Below are positions 52,461 to 62,507 of a stretch of 64,000 bases of DNA, in pieces. The DNA is taken from assembly GCF_019443985.1 (NCBI RefSeq), contig NZ_CP049303.1, positions 868,001-932,000 of the forward strand. Reading direction: 5' to 3'. The DNA comes from Liquorilactobacillus hordei DSM 19519. Lineage in GTDB: Bacteria > Bacillota > Bacilli > Lactobacillales > Lactobacillaceae. The notes under the pieces were generated by a model. That model was not told the origin of the DNA. It saw only the letters and a list, made by a program, of their open reading frames with translations, and did not search any database. Position numbers and translations under genes: made by a program. Within the stretch, counting starts at the first letter, position 1. Each line of letters starts with the position of its first letter.

Positions 52461-52987
52461 GGTTTCTCGTGAGCTGATTTTTCGTGATCTAAGGCATCGA
52501 GTTTTTTTAAAAATTCGTTCTCGATTCTTAACATCTTATTTTCTTGCTTGAGTTGCTTTAACTCATTTTTATCGTGGCGTGCTTGGATTTGTGCCGTTGT
52601 GGGTTTGGTCACTTTTTTATGTTTAGACATAGTCTTTGGATTTCCTCTCACTCTATTTAGTCCACTGAGCCCCTCTAAATCAAACTTTCTTTGCCATTGC
52701 CAGATAGTACTTGGTGAAGAGAGGTTGAAATGTAGTGCTGTTTCTGGAAGCGAAGCTTTGTGCTGTTGTTTCCAGTTTAATACTTCTATCTTGAATTCAC
52801 TAGAGTATTCCAAATTCATAGATTTCGGTTTTAATCCTGCAATGCCAAAACGATTAAAGCGATGAACCCATAGGAGAATCGTTTCATTGTTGGCAATATG
52901 GTATTTTCTGGCCAATTGAATGGAACTAATACCCGTTAAATATTCTGTCACAATAGAAATCCGTAACTCTAAATTAAATTTAGTCAT
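52457..52987 (-). CDS. IS3-family transposase, OrfA with helix-turn-helix
   Basis: A 176-residue DNA-binding protein with two HTH regions (GISSIQLARKYHIANNETILLWV and ASLPETALHFNLSSPSTIWQW), each binding the inverted repeats in related elements. A C-terminal coiled coil (KNELKQLKQENKMLRIENEFLKKL) serves for dimerisation. The A7 tract at 52502-52508 lies in the FLKKL codons. ATG 52987 lies just inside the right inverted repeat. Confidence 0.94.
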   Translation of the reverse strand: MTKFNLELRISIVTEYLTGISSIQLARKYHIANNETILLWVHRFNRFGIAGLKPKSMNLEYSSEFKIEVLNWKQQHKASLPETALHFNLSSPSTIWQWQRKFDLEGLSGLNRVRGNPKTMSKHKKVTKPTTAQIQARHDKNELKQLKQENKMLRIENEFLKKLDALDHEKSAHEKP

Positions 52988-53045
52988 AGTAAACCCCCGA
53001 GATTGTTGTCCAATCTCGGGGGTTCACTTCATGAGGTAGGCTTTT

Positions 53046-53678
53046 TTATTTTAATTGCAAAGCAACAATAAGAAGGTTCATGAGTATATGGGTAATTATC
53101 GGTGCTTTGATATCATGAGCCTTGTAGTATATGAAACTTAAAACTATTCCTAGACAAGCATAGGTTAAATAATGTCCGTCAGCATGGGCAATGCTGAAAA
53201 GAATACTGGAAATAAGGACAGCGCTTATAGGGTTAATGAAGGTTGCAATATTACCAAAAAAGACTTTCCGAAATATGAATTCTTCCATTACTGGCGCGGC
53301 GATTGTTACGTATATTAAATAATAAGGATAGTGAGAGACAATTGTCATTATCTGACTTGTATTTTCAGAAACCGCCGATTGATGTAGCAAATAAACTTCA
53401 GCAAACATGGAAACTTTCTGGATAATAAGAGCTAAGAAGGTTCCAACAACTCCTAACAATAGTATTGAAGTCATCGAGCTTGATTTTTCTTCAAGTCTAT
53501 TTTTAAATGGCAGTTTATAATTAAGATAGAACATAAAAAATATTCCTGCGATTCCCAAGATAGTAGTTGCGATGAATAATAAAGAATTATTTTGGAATAT
53601 TGCAAAAAGAATACTTGGAAATAACATAACAACAAGATATGTTACGAGTAACACTAGCGAATTTTTTCTAATATTCAT
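53046..53678 (-). CDS. CPBP family intramembrane metalloprotease
   Basis: A 210-residue membrane protein with six to seven helices. The CPBP/Abi motifs are present: EEFIFRKVFFGN (EExxxR), FSIAHADGH (FxxxH) and the third-motif THILMN (HxxxN). Such proteases, related to CAAX prenyl protease 2, often serve bacteriocin self-immunity or maturation in lactobacilli, but no bacteriocin gene is nearby. ATG 53678 has GGGG 6 nt upstream; an ATG four codons earlier overlaps it. It is divergent from groES. Confidence 0.88.
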   Translation of the reverse strand: MNIRKNSLVLLVTYLVVMLFPSILFAIFQNNSLLFIATTILGIAGIFFMFYLNYKLPFKNRLEEKSSSMTSILLLGVVGTFLALIIQKVSMFAEVYLLHQSAVSENTSQIMTIVSHYPYYLIYVTIAAPVMEEFIFRKVFFGNIATFINPISAVLISSILFSIAHADGHYLTYACLGIVLSFIYYKAHDIKAPIITHILMNLLIVALQLK

Positions 53679-53726
53679 GACTGACCCCATTCATTTTAAT
53701 AATAAACCCAGTATAGCATACATTAA

Positions 53727-53753
53727 TTAGCACTCTGATTGTTAGAGTGATAA
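53727..53753 (+). promoter_or_regulatory. CIRCE operator 1 (HrcA site)
   Basis: TTAGCACTC-N9-GAGTGATAA, one mismatch from the CIRCE consensus TTAGCACTC-N9-GAGTGCTAA. It ends just upstream of the -35. Confidence 0.9.
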
Positions 53754-53758
53754 AAAGC

Positions 53759-53787
53759 TTGCATTTTTAGGTTGAATTGATTATAGT
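53759..53787 (+). promoter_or_regulatory. SigA promoter of groESL
   Basis: TTGCAT (53759-53764), 17-nt spacer, TATAGT (53782-53787). It lies exactly between the two CIRCE operators. Confidence 0.75.
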
Positions 53788-53798
53788 AATAGTTGTGA

Positions 53799-53825
53799 TT
53801 AGCACTTAGAACAGTAGAGTGCTAA
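53799..53825 (+). promoter_or_regulatory. CIRCE operator 2 (HrcA site)
   Basis: TTAGCACTT-N9-GAGTGCTAA, one mismatch from consensus, in the transcribed leader just upstream of the groES ribosome site. HrcA represses the heat-shock operon from such sites. Confidence 0.92.
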
Positions 53826-53853
53826 AAACAAAACAATATTGGAGGGATATACA

Positions 53854-54138
53854 GTGCTTAAACCTTTAGGAGATCGTGTTATTTTGGAAGTTCAAAAAGA
53901 TGAGGAACAAACTGTTGGCGGCATAGTAATTGCTAGCAATGCTCAAGAAAAGCCACAAACAGGAAAAGTGGTTGCTGTTGGTGCAGGCCGAGTTTTAGAT
54001 AACGGTGAAAAGGTTGCTTTATCAGTTAAAGTCGGTGAAACGGTTTTGTTTGATAAATATGCTGGCACAGAAGTCAAATACGAAGAAAAAGGGTATTTGG
54101 TTGTTCATGAAAAAGATATTGTTGCAATTGTAGACTAA
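53854..54138 (+). CDS. groES: Co-chaperonin GroES
   Basis: A 94-residue lid of the GroEL folding chamber. It starts [34 protein letters not shown], which includes the mobile loop that contacts GroEL (about 17-32), and ends [12 protein letters not shown]. The GTG at 53854 follows TTGGAGG; the TTG at 53839 overlaps that site. It is 38 nt ahead of groEL, under two CIRCE operators. Confidence 0.97.
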   Translation: MLKPLGDRVILEVQKDEEQTVGGIVIASNAQEKPQTGKVVAVGAGRVLDNGEKVALSVKVGETVLFDKYAGTEVKYEEKGYLVVHEKDIVAIVD

Positions 54139-54164
54139 AATATTATTATATAAATCGACTATGA

Positions 54165-55799
<1,635 letters not shown>

Positions 55800-55825
55800 T
55801 AAAGTTCTAGATTATAGAATTACAG

Positions 55826-55860
55826 AACGAGGGCAATGATCAAGTTGTCTTCGTTTTTTT
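55826..55860 (+). terminator. Terminator after groEL
   Basis: ACGAGGGCAA pairs with TTGTCTTCGT (two G-U pairs) around TGATCAAG, followed by seven T. Confidence 0.85.
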
Positions 55861-56026
55861 ATAGCAAATTTTAGTAATTATTAGAACTTTACAGAAGTGG
55901 AATTTAATTTTAAGGTGCAACTGAATGTAAAGTGTGATAAATTGTTTTAATAGGGAATTAGCAGACAGTAAAAAAATGCTATTTCATAGAATTTGATTAT
56001 CTTATTCATCAAAGAGGGGAAATTAA

Positions 56027-57856
56027 ATGTGGCGCTATTTAAAACGATTATTGATTGGAAAGCCTTTAAAAACAACGGATGAGGGTAATCAGCAGCTGAC
56101 AAAGTTCAAAGCGTTAGCACTGTTGTCATCCGATGCCTTATCTTCAGTGGCTTATGGAACTGAGCAAATTACAGCAGTTCTAATAGTTTTATCAGCAGCA
56201 GCAACGTGGTACGCCCTACCTGCTGCTGGCATTGTTTTGGTTCTATTATTTGCAATAACGATGTCTTATAGACAAATTATTAATGCTTACCCATCTGGTG
56301 GTGGAGCATATATTGTTGCAACAAAAAACTGGGGAACACCTGTGGGGCTAGTTGCAGGCGGGTCTTTATTGGTTGATTATATGTTGACCGTTGCGGTTTC
56401 TGTAACTTCTGGGACCGAGGCGATCACATCTGCTATTCCATATTTACGAGAACATAGTATTGCAATTTCAATTATTATTGTTTTGTTTATTATGACCTTG
56501 AATTTACGTGGCATGCGGGAATCTGCCTCATTTCTAACGTTTCCTGTTTACTTGTTTATTACTATCTTAATTTCGATGCTTATATGGGGAATATTCAATA
56601 TTGTTACAAATAATATTCAATATAATGCAGCTTCACCAATTGGAGGGACGGTTCCAGGGATGACCTTGATTCTGTTTCTCAAAGCATTTTCAGCCGGATC
56701 TTCTTCTTTGACTGGTGTGGAAGCTATTAGTAATGCAGTTCCAAACTTTAAAAAGCCTAAAAGAAGAAATGCAGCAAATACTCTGGCATTAATGGCTTTA
56801 ATCTTGGGTGTGTTTTTTACTGGAGTAACATTCTTAAGCTACTATCTAGGTGTACTTCCTAATAATAAAGAAACTGTTTTGTCCCAAATAGGAATGGCTG
56901 TTTTCGGTAAGGGAATCTTTTATTATTTGTTACAGTTTTCAACGGCCATGATACTGGCAGTCGCTGCTAATACAGGTTTTTCTGCATTTCCAATCTTGGC
57001 TTATAATTTGGCTAAGGATAAGTTCATGCCACATATGTATATGGATAAAGGAGATCGTTTAGCATATTCAAACGGAATTATTTCACTTGCTGTTGGAGCA
57101 ATTGTCTTAATTTTGATTTTCCATGGGCAAACTAACTTATTGATTCCTTTATATGCAGTTGGTGTTTTTGTTCCATTCACACTTTCTCAATCTGGAATGA
57201 TTATTCATTGGTTCAGGGAGAAAGGGAAAAATTGGATTTTAAATTCACTTGTGAACTTACTAGGAGCAATTATTTCCTTTTTACTGGTAGTATTTTTATT
57301 CTTATTACATTTTCAAAACGTATGGCCATACTTAGTAATTATGCCGGTACTGCTATTTGCATTTCAAAAAATTCACAATCACTATATCATGGTTGCTTCT
57401 CAACTACGCTTAAGTGAGGAAGCATCACTTCATGATTATAATGGTTCAACGGTAATTGTTCTTGTAAGTTCGGTAACACATGTAACAACTGGGGCGATTA
57501 ATTATGCACGATCAATTGGAGATTATGTAATTGCAATGCATGTCTCTTTTGATGAGAACCCTAAAAAAGAACATGAAACTGCGAAAGAATTTAAGGAATC
57601 ATTTCCAGATGTACGTTTTGTTGATTTGCATTCTTCATATCGTTCAGTAGCAACCCCTGTTTTACGCTTTTGTGATGTTATCGCTAAAAACTCAGCAGAA
57701 AAAAATTATTCAATGACAGTACTAGTGCCACAGTTTGTTCCACGTAAACCATGGCAAAATATTTTACACAATCAGACAAGTTTAAGGTTACGTGCAGTTT
57801 TGAATTCGCGTGAGAACATTATTGTGTCCACATATAGTTATCATTTGAAAAAATAG
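56027..57856 (+). CDS. kimA: KimA-like APC family potassium importer
   Basis: A 609-residue membrane protein with twelve transmembrane helices (about 25-450) and a cytoplasmic C-terminal USP-like domain (about 465-609; STVIVLVSSVTHVTTGAINYARSIGDYVIAMHVSFDENP). The N-terminus MWRYLKRLLIGKPLKTTDEGNQQLTKFKALALLSSDALSSVAYGTEQ (given in part) strongly resembles Bacillus KimA (YdaO), a proton-coupled K+ importer inhibited by c-di-AMP. ATG 56027 follows AGAGGGG. No c-di-AMP riboswitch was recognised upstream. Substrate is inferred; DarA at 31918 fits a c-di-AMP network. Confidence 0.85.
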   Translation: MWRYLKRLLIGKPLKTTDEGNQQLTKFKALALLSSDALSSVAYGTEQITAVLIVLSAAATWYALPAAGIVLVLLFAITMSYRQIINAYPSGGGAYIVATKNWGTPVGLVAGGSLLVDYMLTVAVSVTSGTEAITSAIPYLREHSIAISIIIVLFIMTLNLRGMRESASFLTFPVYLFITILISMLIWGIFNIVTNNIQYNAASPIGGTVPGMTLILFLKAFSAGSSSLTGVEAISNAVPNFKKPKRRNAANTLALMALILGVFFTGVTFLSYYLGVLPNNKETVLSQIGMAVFGKGIFYYLLQFSTAMILAVAANTGFSAFPILAYNLAKDKFMPHMYMDKGDRLAYSNGIISLAVGAIVLILIFHGQTNLLIPLYAVGVFVPFTLSQSGMIIHWFREKGKNWILNSLVNLLGAIISFLLVVFLFLLHFQNVWPYLVIMPVLLFAFQKIHNHYIMVASQLRLSEEASLHDYNGSTVIVLVSSVTHVTTGAINYARSIGDYVIAMHVSFDENPKKEHETAKEFKESFPDVRFVDLHSSYRSVATPVLRFCDVIAKNSAEKNYSMTVLVPQFVPRKPWQNILHNQTSLRLRAVLNSRENIIVSTYSYHLKK

Positions 57857-57889
57857 GCATTATGTGCCCCTACAAAACCTATTAGAGTT

Positions 57890-57925
57890 TATGTTATAAT
57901 AACCAAGACTGGTTATTATAACATA
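57890..57925. promoter_or_regulatory. Perfect 16-bp inverted repeat before tagO
   Basis: TATGTTATAATAACCA and TGGTTATTATAACATA are separated only by AGAC. No T-run follows, so a simple terminator is unlikely. TATAAT occurs in the left arm and could be a -10. It may be an operator or a bidirectional hairpin. Confidence 0.65.
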
Positions 57926-57979
57926 GTAGATAATTAAGCTCTTCTTTAATTTATTAAAGAAAAAGAAAGAGGACGGCGT

Positions 57980-59083
57980 ATGTATATAGTTGTTACGTCT
58001 TTTTTGGCAACACTGGCATTTTCGTTTGTTTTGACACCAATTATTAGAAAATTGGCTTTCAAAATAGGCGCGGTTGATAATCCGAATGCTAGGCGTGTCA
58101 ACAAAACACCAATGCCGACAATGGGGGGCCTTGCAATTTTTTTGGCCTTTAATATAACAAATATTTTCTTTTTAAGGAAAGAATATCCAAACAATCAATT
58201 TTGGCCACTCTTAGCGGCTGAGTGTGTAATCGTCTTGACGGGTGTAATTGATGATATTTTTGAACTTAAACCTAAACAGAAAATATTGGGGATAACAATT
58301 GCGGGGTTAATAATTTATTTTTTTGCAAATATCAGGATGACAACCTTAACACTTCCGTTCTTAGGTACACTTAACTTAGGAATTTTAAGTCTGCCTGTAA
58401 CTTTAATATGGATTTTAGCTATTACTAATGCGGTCAACTTGATTGACGGATTAGATGGCCTTGCCACTGGGGTATCAGTAATTGCATTGTTTACGACAGG
58501 AATTACAGGATTCTTCTTCTTAACAGTTACAAGTACATACGTTTCTGTTTGGATTTTTATGTTGGTAGCGGCTTTGTTAGGCTTCTTACCATATAATTTT
58601 CATCCTGCTAAAATTTATCTTGGAGATACAGGTGCTCTTTTCATTGGTTTCATGATTTCGACTTTTTCCCTTTATGGGCTCAAAAATGCGACGTTTATTT
58701 CGATAATCATTCCAGTGATAATACTTGGTGTTCCGATTACGGATACTGTTTTTGCAATATTGCGACGTTTCTTGAACAAGAAGCCAATAGCACAGGCTGA
58801 TAAGCATCATTTGCATCATAGATTAATGGAGATGGGCCTGTCTCATACTCAAACAGTTCTTGTAATATATGGGATAGCACTTATATTTTCAATGATTTCC
58901 CTACTTTATCCGATTTCTAACTTAGGGGGTTCTATCTTGTTGACTGTCGCAACCTTGTTTGGACTTGAGTTGTTTGTAGAGTCAATTGGTTTGGTTGGGC
59001 CGGAGAGAAGACCTGTATTGAATTGGATAGGAAAAGTGTTGAAGATAAAGGATCACAAGTTTTCATCTAAAAACAAAAAATAG
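57980..59083 (+). CDS. tagO: Undecaprenyl-phosphate N-acetylglucosaminyl-1-phosphate transferase (TagO/WecA-like)
   Basis: A 367-residue polytopic membrane enzyme with about eleven helices. It transfers GlcNAc-1-phosphate from UDP-GlcNAc to undecaprenyl phosphate, the first step of wall teichoic acid (and other wall glycan) linkage-unit synthesis. Motifs: DNPNARRVNKTPMPTMGG, VIDDIFELKPKQK (DD pair), NAVNLIDGLDGLATG, FIGDTGALF-like LGDTGALFIGFMI and the HIHH-type ADKHHLHHRLM loop. ATG 57980 follows AGAGGACGG. It may supply the LCP ligase at the left edge. Confidence 0.93.
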   Translation: MYIVVTSFLATLAFSFVLTPIIRKLAFKIGAVDNPNARRVNKTPMPTMGGLAIFLAFNITNIFFLRKEYPNNQFWPLLAAECVIVLTGVIDDIFELKPKQKILGITIAGLIIYFFANIRMTTLTLPFLGTLNLGILSLPVTLIWILAITNAVNLIDGLDGLATGVSVIALFTTGITGFFFLTVTSTYVSVWIFMLVAALLGFLPYNFHPAKIYLGDTGALFIGFMISTFSLYGLKNATFISIIIPVIILGVPITDTVFAILRRFLNKKPIAQADKHHLHHRLMEMGLSHTQTVLVIYGIALIFSMISLLYPISNLGGSILLTVATLFGLELFVESIGLVGPERRPVLNWIGKVLKIKDHKFSSKNKK

Positions 59084-59103
59084 TTAATAATTAACGCTTC
59101 ACA

Positions 59104-59147
59104 AAAAGAGGAATCTTGGCAAAAATTTTGTCTGAGATTCCTCTTTT
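59104..59147. terminator. Bidirectional terminator between tagO and yigZ
   Basis: AAAAGAGGAATCT (59104-59116) pairs with AGATTCCTCTTTT (59135-59147) in a perfect 13-bp stem. It overlaps the last codon of yigZ. Confidence 0.88.
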
Positions 59148-59787
59148 ATTTGTCTTGCGGTATTTCAATGTATTTTGTACCACTTGGCTTAAAGATTCCT
59201 TTTCCATTTAATAAATCCCTTATTTTTGCTAAATTTGCGGACGTTTCAGTGAGATTGGTTAAAAGATAAAGTTGAATATTTTCCTGATAAGTAATTGATT
59301 CAATGACTAGTTGATTTTCTGCTGCAAAATTTTGGAGCCGTCCAAGTTGAGCATAGTCGATTGTTATTTTAGTAACGTTTTGTGGTTTTATTAAAACAAT
59401 TGCATTATTCAAAGCCAAGGTTGTTACTTGACCATATGCCCGGATTAATCCGCCGGTTCCAAGTTTTATTCCACCAAAGTATCTTGTTACTACGGCAGTT
59501 GTATTGCGCACATTTTTTTTGAGAAGCACATCTAAAATAGGAACACCAGCTGTTCCTGAAGGTTCACCATTGTCACTTTGACGTTGAATATCATTTTTGC
59601 TGCCAATTAGATAAGCAAAGCAATGGTGCCTTGCTTTGGGGTGAAGACCTTTAATTTTTTCAATAAATATTTGTGCATCTTGTTCAGTAGTTGTTCGTGC
59701 AACATTGCAGACAAAAGTCGATTTTTTGACTGTCAATTCGGCAGAATTTTCTTTCGCAATAGTTAGATAACTTTCGATGTTAATCAA
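59146..59787 (-). CDS. YigZ/IMPACT family protein
   Basis: A 213-residue protein of the UPF0029/IMPACT family (YvyE in Bacillus). The N-terminal Impact domain contains KSTFVCNVARTTTEQDAQIFI, HPKARHHCFAYLIG, SDNGEPSGTAGVPILDVL and YFGGIKLGTGGLIRAYG; the C-terminal half (about 140-213) is a DUF1949 ferredoxin-like domain. In eukaryotes the family regulates translation; its bacterial role is unsettled. The only usable start is a TTG at 59787 directly abutting AAGGAG (spacing 0), which is odd. It is divergent from comFA with only 38 nt between start codons. Confidence 0.9.
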   Translation of the reverse strand: MINIESYLTIAKENSAELTVKKSTFVCNVARTTTEQDAQIFIEKIKGLHPKARHHCFAYLIGSKNDIQRQSDNGEPSGTAGVPILDVLLKKNVRNTTAVVTRYFGGIKLGTGGLIRAYGQVTTLALNNAIVLIKPQNVTKITIDYAQLGRLQNFAAENQLVIESITYQENIQLYLLTNLTETSANLAKIRDLLNGKGIFKPSGTKYIEIPQDK

Positions 59788-59825
59788 CTCCTTAGCGTAT
59801 TTATTGCATGTGAGGTGGTGAAATC

Positions 59826-61157
59826 ATGCAAGCAAAAGAATTTTTTGGGAGATGGGTGGCACTCAGTAAAGCAGAACAGGTCGTGGTTGAAGAAGGAATG
59901 ACATTAATAAAAAAAGACGCACTTGAAGTTCAAAAAAACTTGATAATCTGTAATAGATGTAAACAAAAATCTACAAAACAACGAGCATTGTTACCAAATC
60001 AGCGATATTATTGTCCTGCCTGCATATTACTTGGTCGCCTTACAACCCAACATGTATTATACACGATAAAGGAACCTAATTATTTTTTTAATATCTCAAA
60101 TCCATTGACGTGGAAGGGAAAATTAACACAAAATCAATTAAGCTGTTCGAAAAAAATAGTTCAGGTTCAACAAAATAATCAAAATTATTTATTATGGGCA
60201 GTAACTGGGGCTGGAAAAACTGAAATTTTGTTTGCGGGTTTAGCGGACGCCTTTAAGAAAAATAAAAGAGTTTGTATTGCCTCGCCACGAGTTGACGTTT
60301 GTAATGAATTGTATCCAAGACTAAAAGAAGCATTTAAAAACATTACAATCATTCTTTTGCACGGTTATCAGACTGAAAAATACAAATATACTCAATTGGT
60401 AATTTGTACCACGCATCAATTATTACGATTTAGAGATGCATTTGATATGCTAATTGTTGATGAAGTGGATGCTTTCCCATTTAAAGATGATGTGATGTTG
60501 TTGAATGCAGTCAATTCAGCTAGAAAGCCGATAAGTTCGTTAATTATGTTAACGGCGACGCCAACTAGGTCTTTGATGAGGAAGGTTCGTAGAAAAAAAT
60601 TAGCTGTGGGATACCTTCCTGCTAGATATCACGGATACGAGTTGCCTGTTCCAAGGATAATCATAAAAACGGATTGGGAAAAGAAGTTAAAAAAAGGGAA
60701 GATTTGTAACAGTCTCAAGAAAACGATAAATAAATGGATTAATAATGAGGAACCTTTTCTTATTTTTGTATCTCGAATTGATTCTTTAAATGATGTATAT
60801 CTAGCAATTAGTAAATTTGTTGGTGACAGATGTAAAGGAGAAACTGTTTTTTCTGCTGATAAAAAGCGAATTGAAAAAGTTCAAAAAATGAGAAACGGGG
60901 TCTTCCAATATTTAGTAACTACGACTATTCTTGAACGCGGTGTGACTTTTCCTAGTTTGAATGTTTTGGTATTAGGTGCAGATGATGAATTGTTCACTAG
61001 TGCTTCTCTTATTCAAATTGCTGGAAGAGTGGGAAGAAGTGCGCAGAAACCTGATGGAAATGTAGTATTTTTGTGCAGTCAAAAGAACAGGAACATTGTT
61101 AATGCAAAAAAACAGATCATAGCACTTAATTTGAAGAAAGAAAGAATGACAGAATGA
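59826..61157 (+). CDS. comFA: Competence DNA helicase ComFA
   Basis: A 443-residue superfamily-2 helicase that helps pull single-stranded DNA across the membrane in natural transformation. The four-Cys zinc site is CNRCKQKSTKQ...YYCPAC (about 55-85). The motor core has Walker A AVTGAGKTEI, DEVDAFP (motif II), TATPTRS (motif III) and QIAGRVGRS (motif VI). ATG 59826 follows GAGGTGGTG. It overlaps comFC by 4 nt (ATGA). All motifs are intact, so competence capacity is at least partly retained. Confidence 0.95.
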   Translation: MQAKEFFGRWVALSKAEQVVVEEGMTLIKKDALEVQKNLIICNRCKQKSTKQRALLPNQRYYCPACILLGRLTTQHVLYTIKEPNYFFNISNPLTWKGKLTQNQLSCSKKIVQVQQNNQNYLLWAVTGAGKTEILFAGLADAFKKNKRVCIASPRVDVCNELYPRLKEAFKNITIILLHGYQTEKYKYTQLVICTTHQLLRFRDAFDMLIVDEVDAFPFKDDVMLLNAVNSARKPISSLIMLTATPTRSLMRKVRRKKLAVGYLPARYHGYELPVPRIIIKTDWEKKLKKGKICNSLKKTINKWINNEEPFLIFVSRIDSLNDVYLAISKFVGDRCKGETVFSADKKRIEKVQKMRNGVFQYLVTTTILERGVTFPSLNVLVLGADDELFTSASLIQIAGRVGRSAQKPDGNVVFLCSQKNRNIVNAKKQIIALNLKKERMTE

Positions 61158-61849
61158 GCTGCTTAATGTGTCAAGGTAAGATTAGTGAATACTTTGATCT
61201 TTCATGGGTGCTTTCTTTCCAGCGAACGAAGAAGAAATATCTTTGTAATGATTGTCAAAGTAATTTTACTAAATTAAGTGATGCTCCGACTTGTCTTGGG
61301 TGTGGCAGAAAAATGAATGTAGAGGAGATTTGTAATGATTGCATAAAATGGAAGAAAGCATATGGTCAGTTATTAGAAAATGTTGCACTCTATGAATATA
61401 ACGGAGTGATGAAGGAATATTTTGAAAGATTTAAGTTTATGGGAGACTTCTATTTTGCTAATGTCTTCAATGATGAATTGAAAGCATTTGTAAAAAAAGA
61501 ATATAGTAAAGGTAAAGACTGGCTGTACGTGCCAATACCCCTTTCTGCACAAAGTTATCAGACTAGGATGTTCAACCAAGTTGAAGGGTTGTTTTCAGGC
61601 TTGGAGTTCGCGAAGTTACTCGCCGTTAAAAATGAAGAAAAAAAGCAACAATCAAAATTGAACAGGCAAGAGCGTATGAAGAGAAGTCAACCATTTATAT
61701 TGAACAAAGGCAGTGAAGAAATCATTGAAGGAAGAAAAATTTTGCTACTTGACGATATCTATACAACCGGACGAACATTATACTATGCAGCAGAAATAAT
61801 TAGGAGTGCAGGGGCAAAAGAAATAAAATCAATGACGCTTGCAAGATAG
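61154..61849 (+). CDS. comFC: ComF family protein ComFC
   Basis: A 231-residue late competence protein. It has two zinc-ribbon parts (CLMCQGKIS...CNDCQSNF and CLGCGRKM...CNDC) and a phosphoribosyltransferase domain with the PRPP loop KILLLDDIYTTGRTLYYAAEI near residue 195. It interacts with ComFA and DprA in Gram-positive species. The ATG at 61154 overlaps the comFA stop. Confidence 0.95.
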   Translation: MSCLMCQGKISEYFDLSWVLSFQRTKKKYLCNDCQSNFTKLSDAPTCLGCGRKMNVEEICNDCIKWKKAYGQLLENVALYEYNGVMKEYFERFKFMGDFYFANVFNDELKAFVKKEYSKGKDWLYVPIPLSAQSYQTRMFNQVEGLFSGLEFAKLLAVKNEEKKQQSKLNRQERMKRSQPFILNKGSEEIIEGRKILLLDDIYTTGRTLYYAAEIIRSAGAKEIKSMTLAR

Positions 61850-61861
61850 TAGTAATAATAT

Positions 61862-61890
61862 TTGTTAATTATAACGTTTTCTTTTATAAT
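61862..61890 (+). promoter_or_regulatory. Promoter of hpf
   Basis: TTGTTA (61862-61867), 17-nt spacer, perfect TATAAT (61885-61890). The leader would be about 65 nt. Confidence 0.72.
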
Positions 61891-61963
61891 ATAGATAGTA
61901 TATATTTACTTGTTAAGTTACTTAATAAGTAATGTTACTGAGTTGTGAAAGGAGAGGTTTGTT

Positions 61964-62506
61964 ATGCTTAAGTACAATATTCGTGGTGAAAATATCGAAG
62001 TCACAGAGTCGATCAGAAGTTATGTTCAAAAGAAGTTGACTAAATTAGAAAAGTATTTTGAAGATACTTCTAACTCGACAGCTCATGTTAACTTAAAGGT
62101 TTATTCCGATAAGACAGCCAAGGTTGAGGTTACAATTCCTTTACCATACCTTGTGTTAAGAGCTGAGGAGACGTCACCTGACATGTATGCCAGTGTCGAC
62201 TTAGTGACAGATAAGCTAGAACGTCAAATTCGCAAACATAAAACTAAAATTAATCGTAAATCACGCGAAAAGGGTTTTGAAACTGTTCAAGATAAGAATA
62301 ACAGTGAAGAAAATGAGAAAGAATTTGATATTGTTCGATCCAAACATTTCTCATTAAAACCAATGGATAGTGAAGAAGCAGTTCTTCAGATGAATATGCT
62401 GGGTCATGATTTCTTTATCTATGAAGATGCAGAGACAGATGGAGTTAACATTGTTTACCGCAGAAAAGATGGTAGATATGGATTGATTGAGTCTACAGAA
62501 GGTTAA
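61964..62506 (+). CDS. hpf: Ribosome hibernation promoting factor, long form
   Basis: A 180-residue ribosome-silencing protein that makes inactive 100S dimers. The N-terminal S30AE domain (about 1-100: MLKYNIRGENIEVTESIRSYVQKKLTKLEKYF...) binds the decoding channel; a linker (about 105-125) leads to the C-terminal dimerisation domain (about 125-180; IVRSKHFSLKPMDSEEAVLQMNMLGHDFFIYEDAET). ATG 61964 follows AAAGGAGAGG. Position before secA is conserved in Bacillota. Confidence 0.97.
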   Translation: MLKYNIRGENIEVTESIRSYVQKKLTKLEKYFEDTSNSTAHVNLKVYSDKTAKVEVTIPLPYLVLRAEETSPDMYASVDLVTDKLERQIRKHKTKINRKSREKGFETVQDKNNSEENEKEFDIVRSKHFSLKPMDSEEAVLQMNMLGHDFFIYEDAETDGVNIVYRRKDGRYGLIESTEG

Positions 62507-62507
62507 T

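Larger units (their letters stand above)
51542..53031 (-). mobile_element. Intact IS3-family (IS150-type) insertion sequence, 1490 bp
   Basis: Two overlapping transposase genes lie between inverted repeats. The left end begins TGAAGTGAACCCACAAG and the right end, reversed, TGAAGTGAACCCCCGAG; both share TTGGACAAC a little further in. Ends are 5'-TG...CA-3'. The 3-bp target duplication is TGA at 51539-51541 and 53032-53034. All parts seem intact. Confidence 0.93.

Noticed and set aside
55861..56026. c-di-AMP (ydaO-type) riboswitch upstream of the KimA-like gene
   Set aside because: The 166-nt gap is AT-rich and lacks the conserved ydaO-yuaA core sequences; no terminator lies between it and the start.
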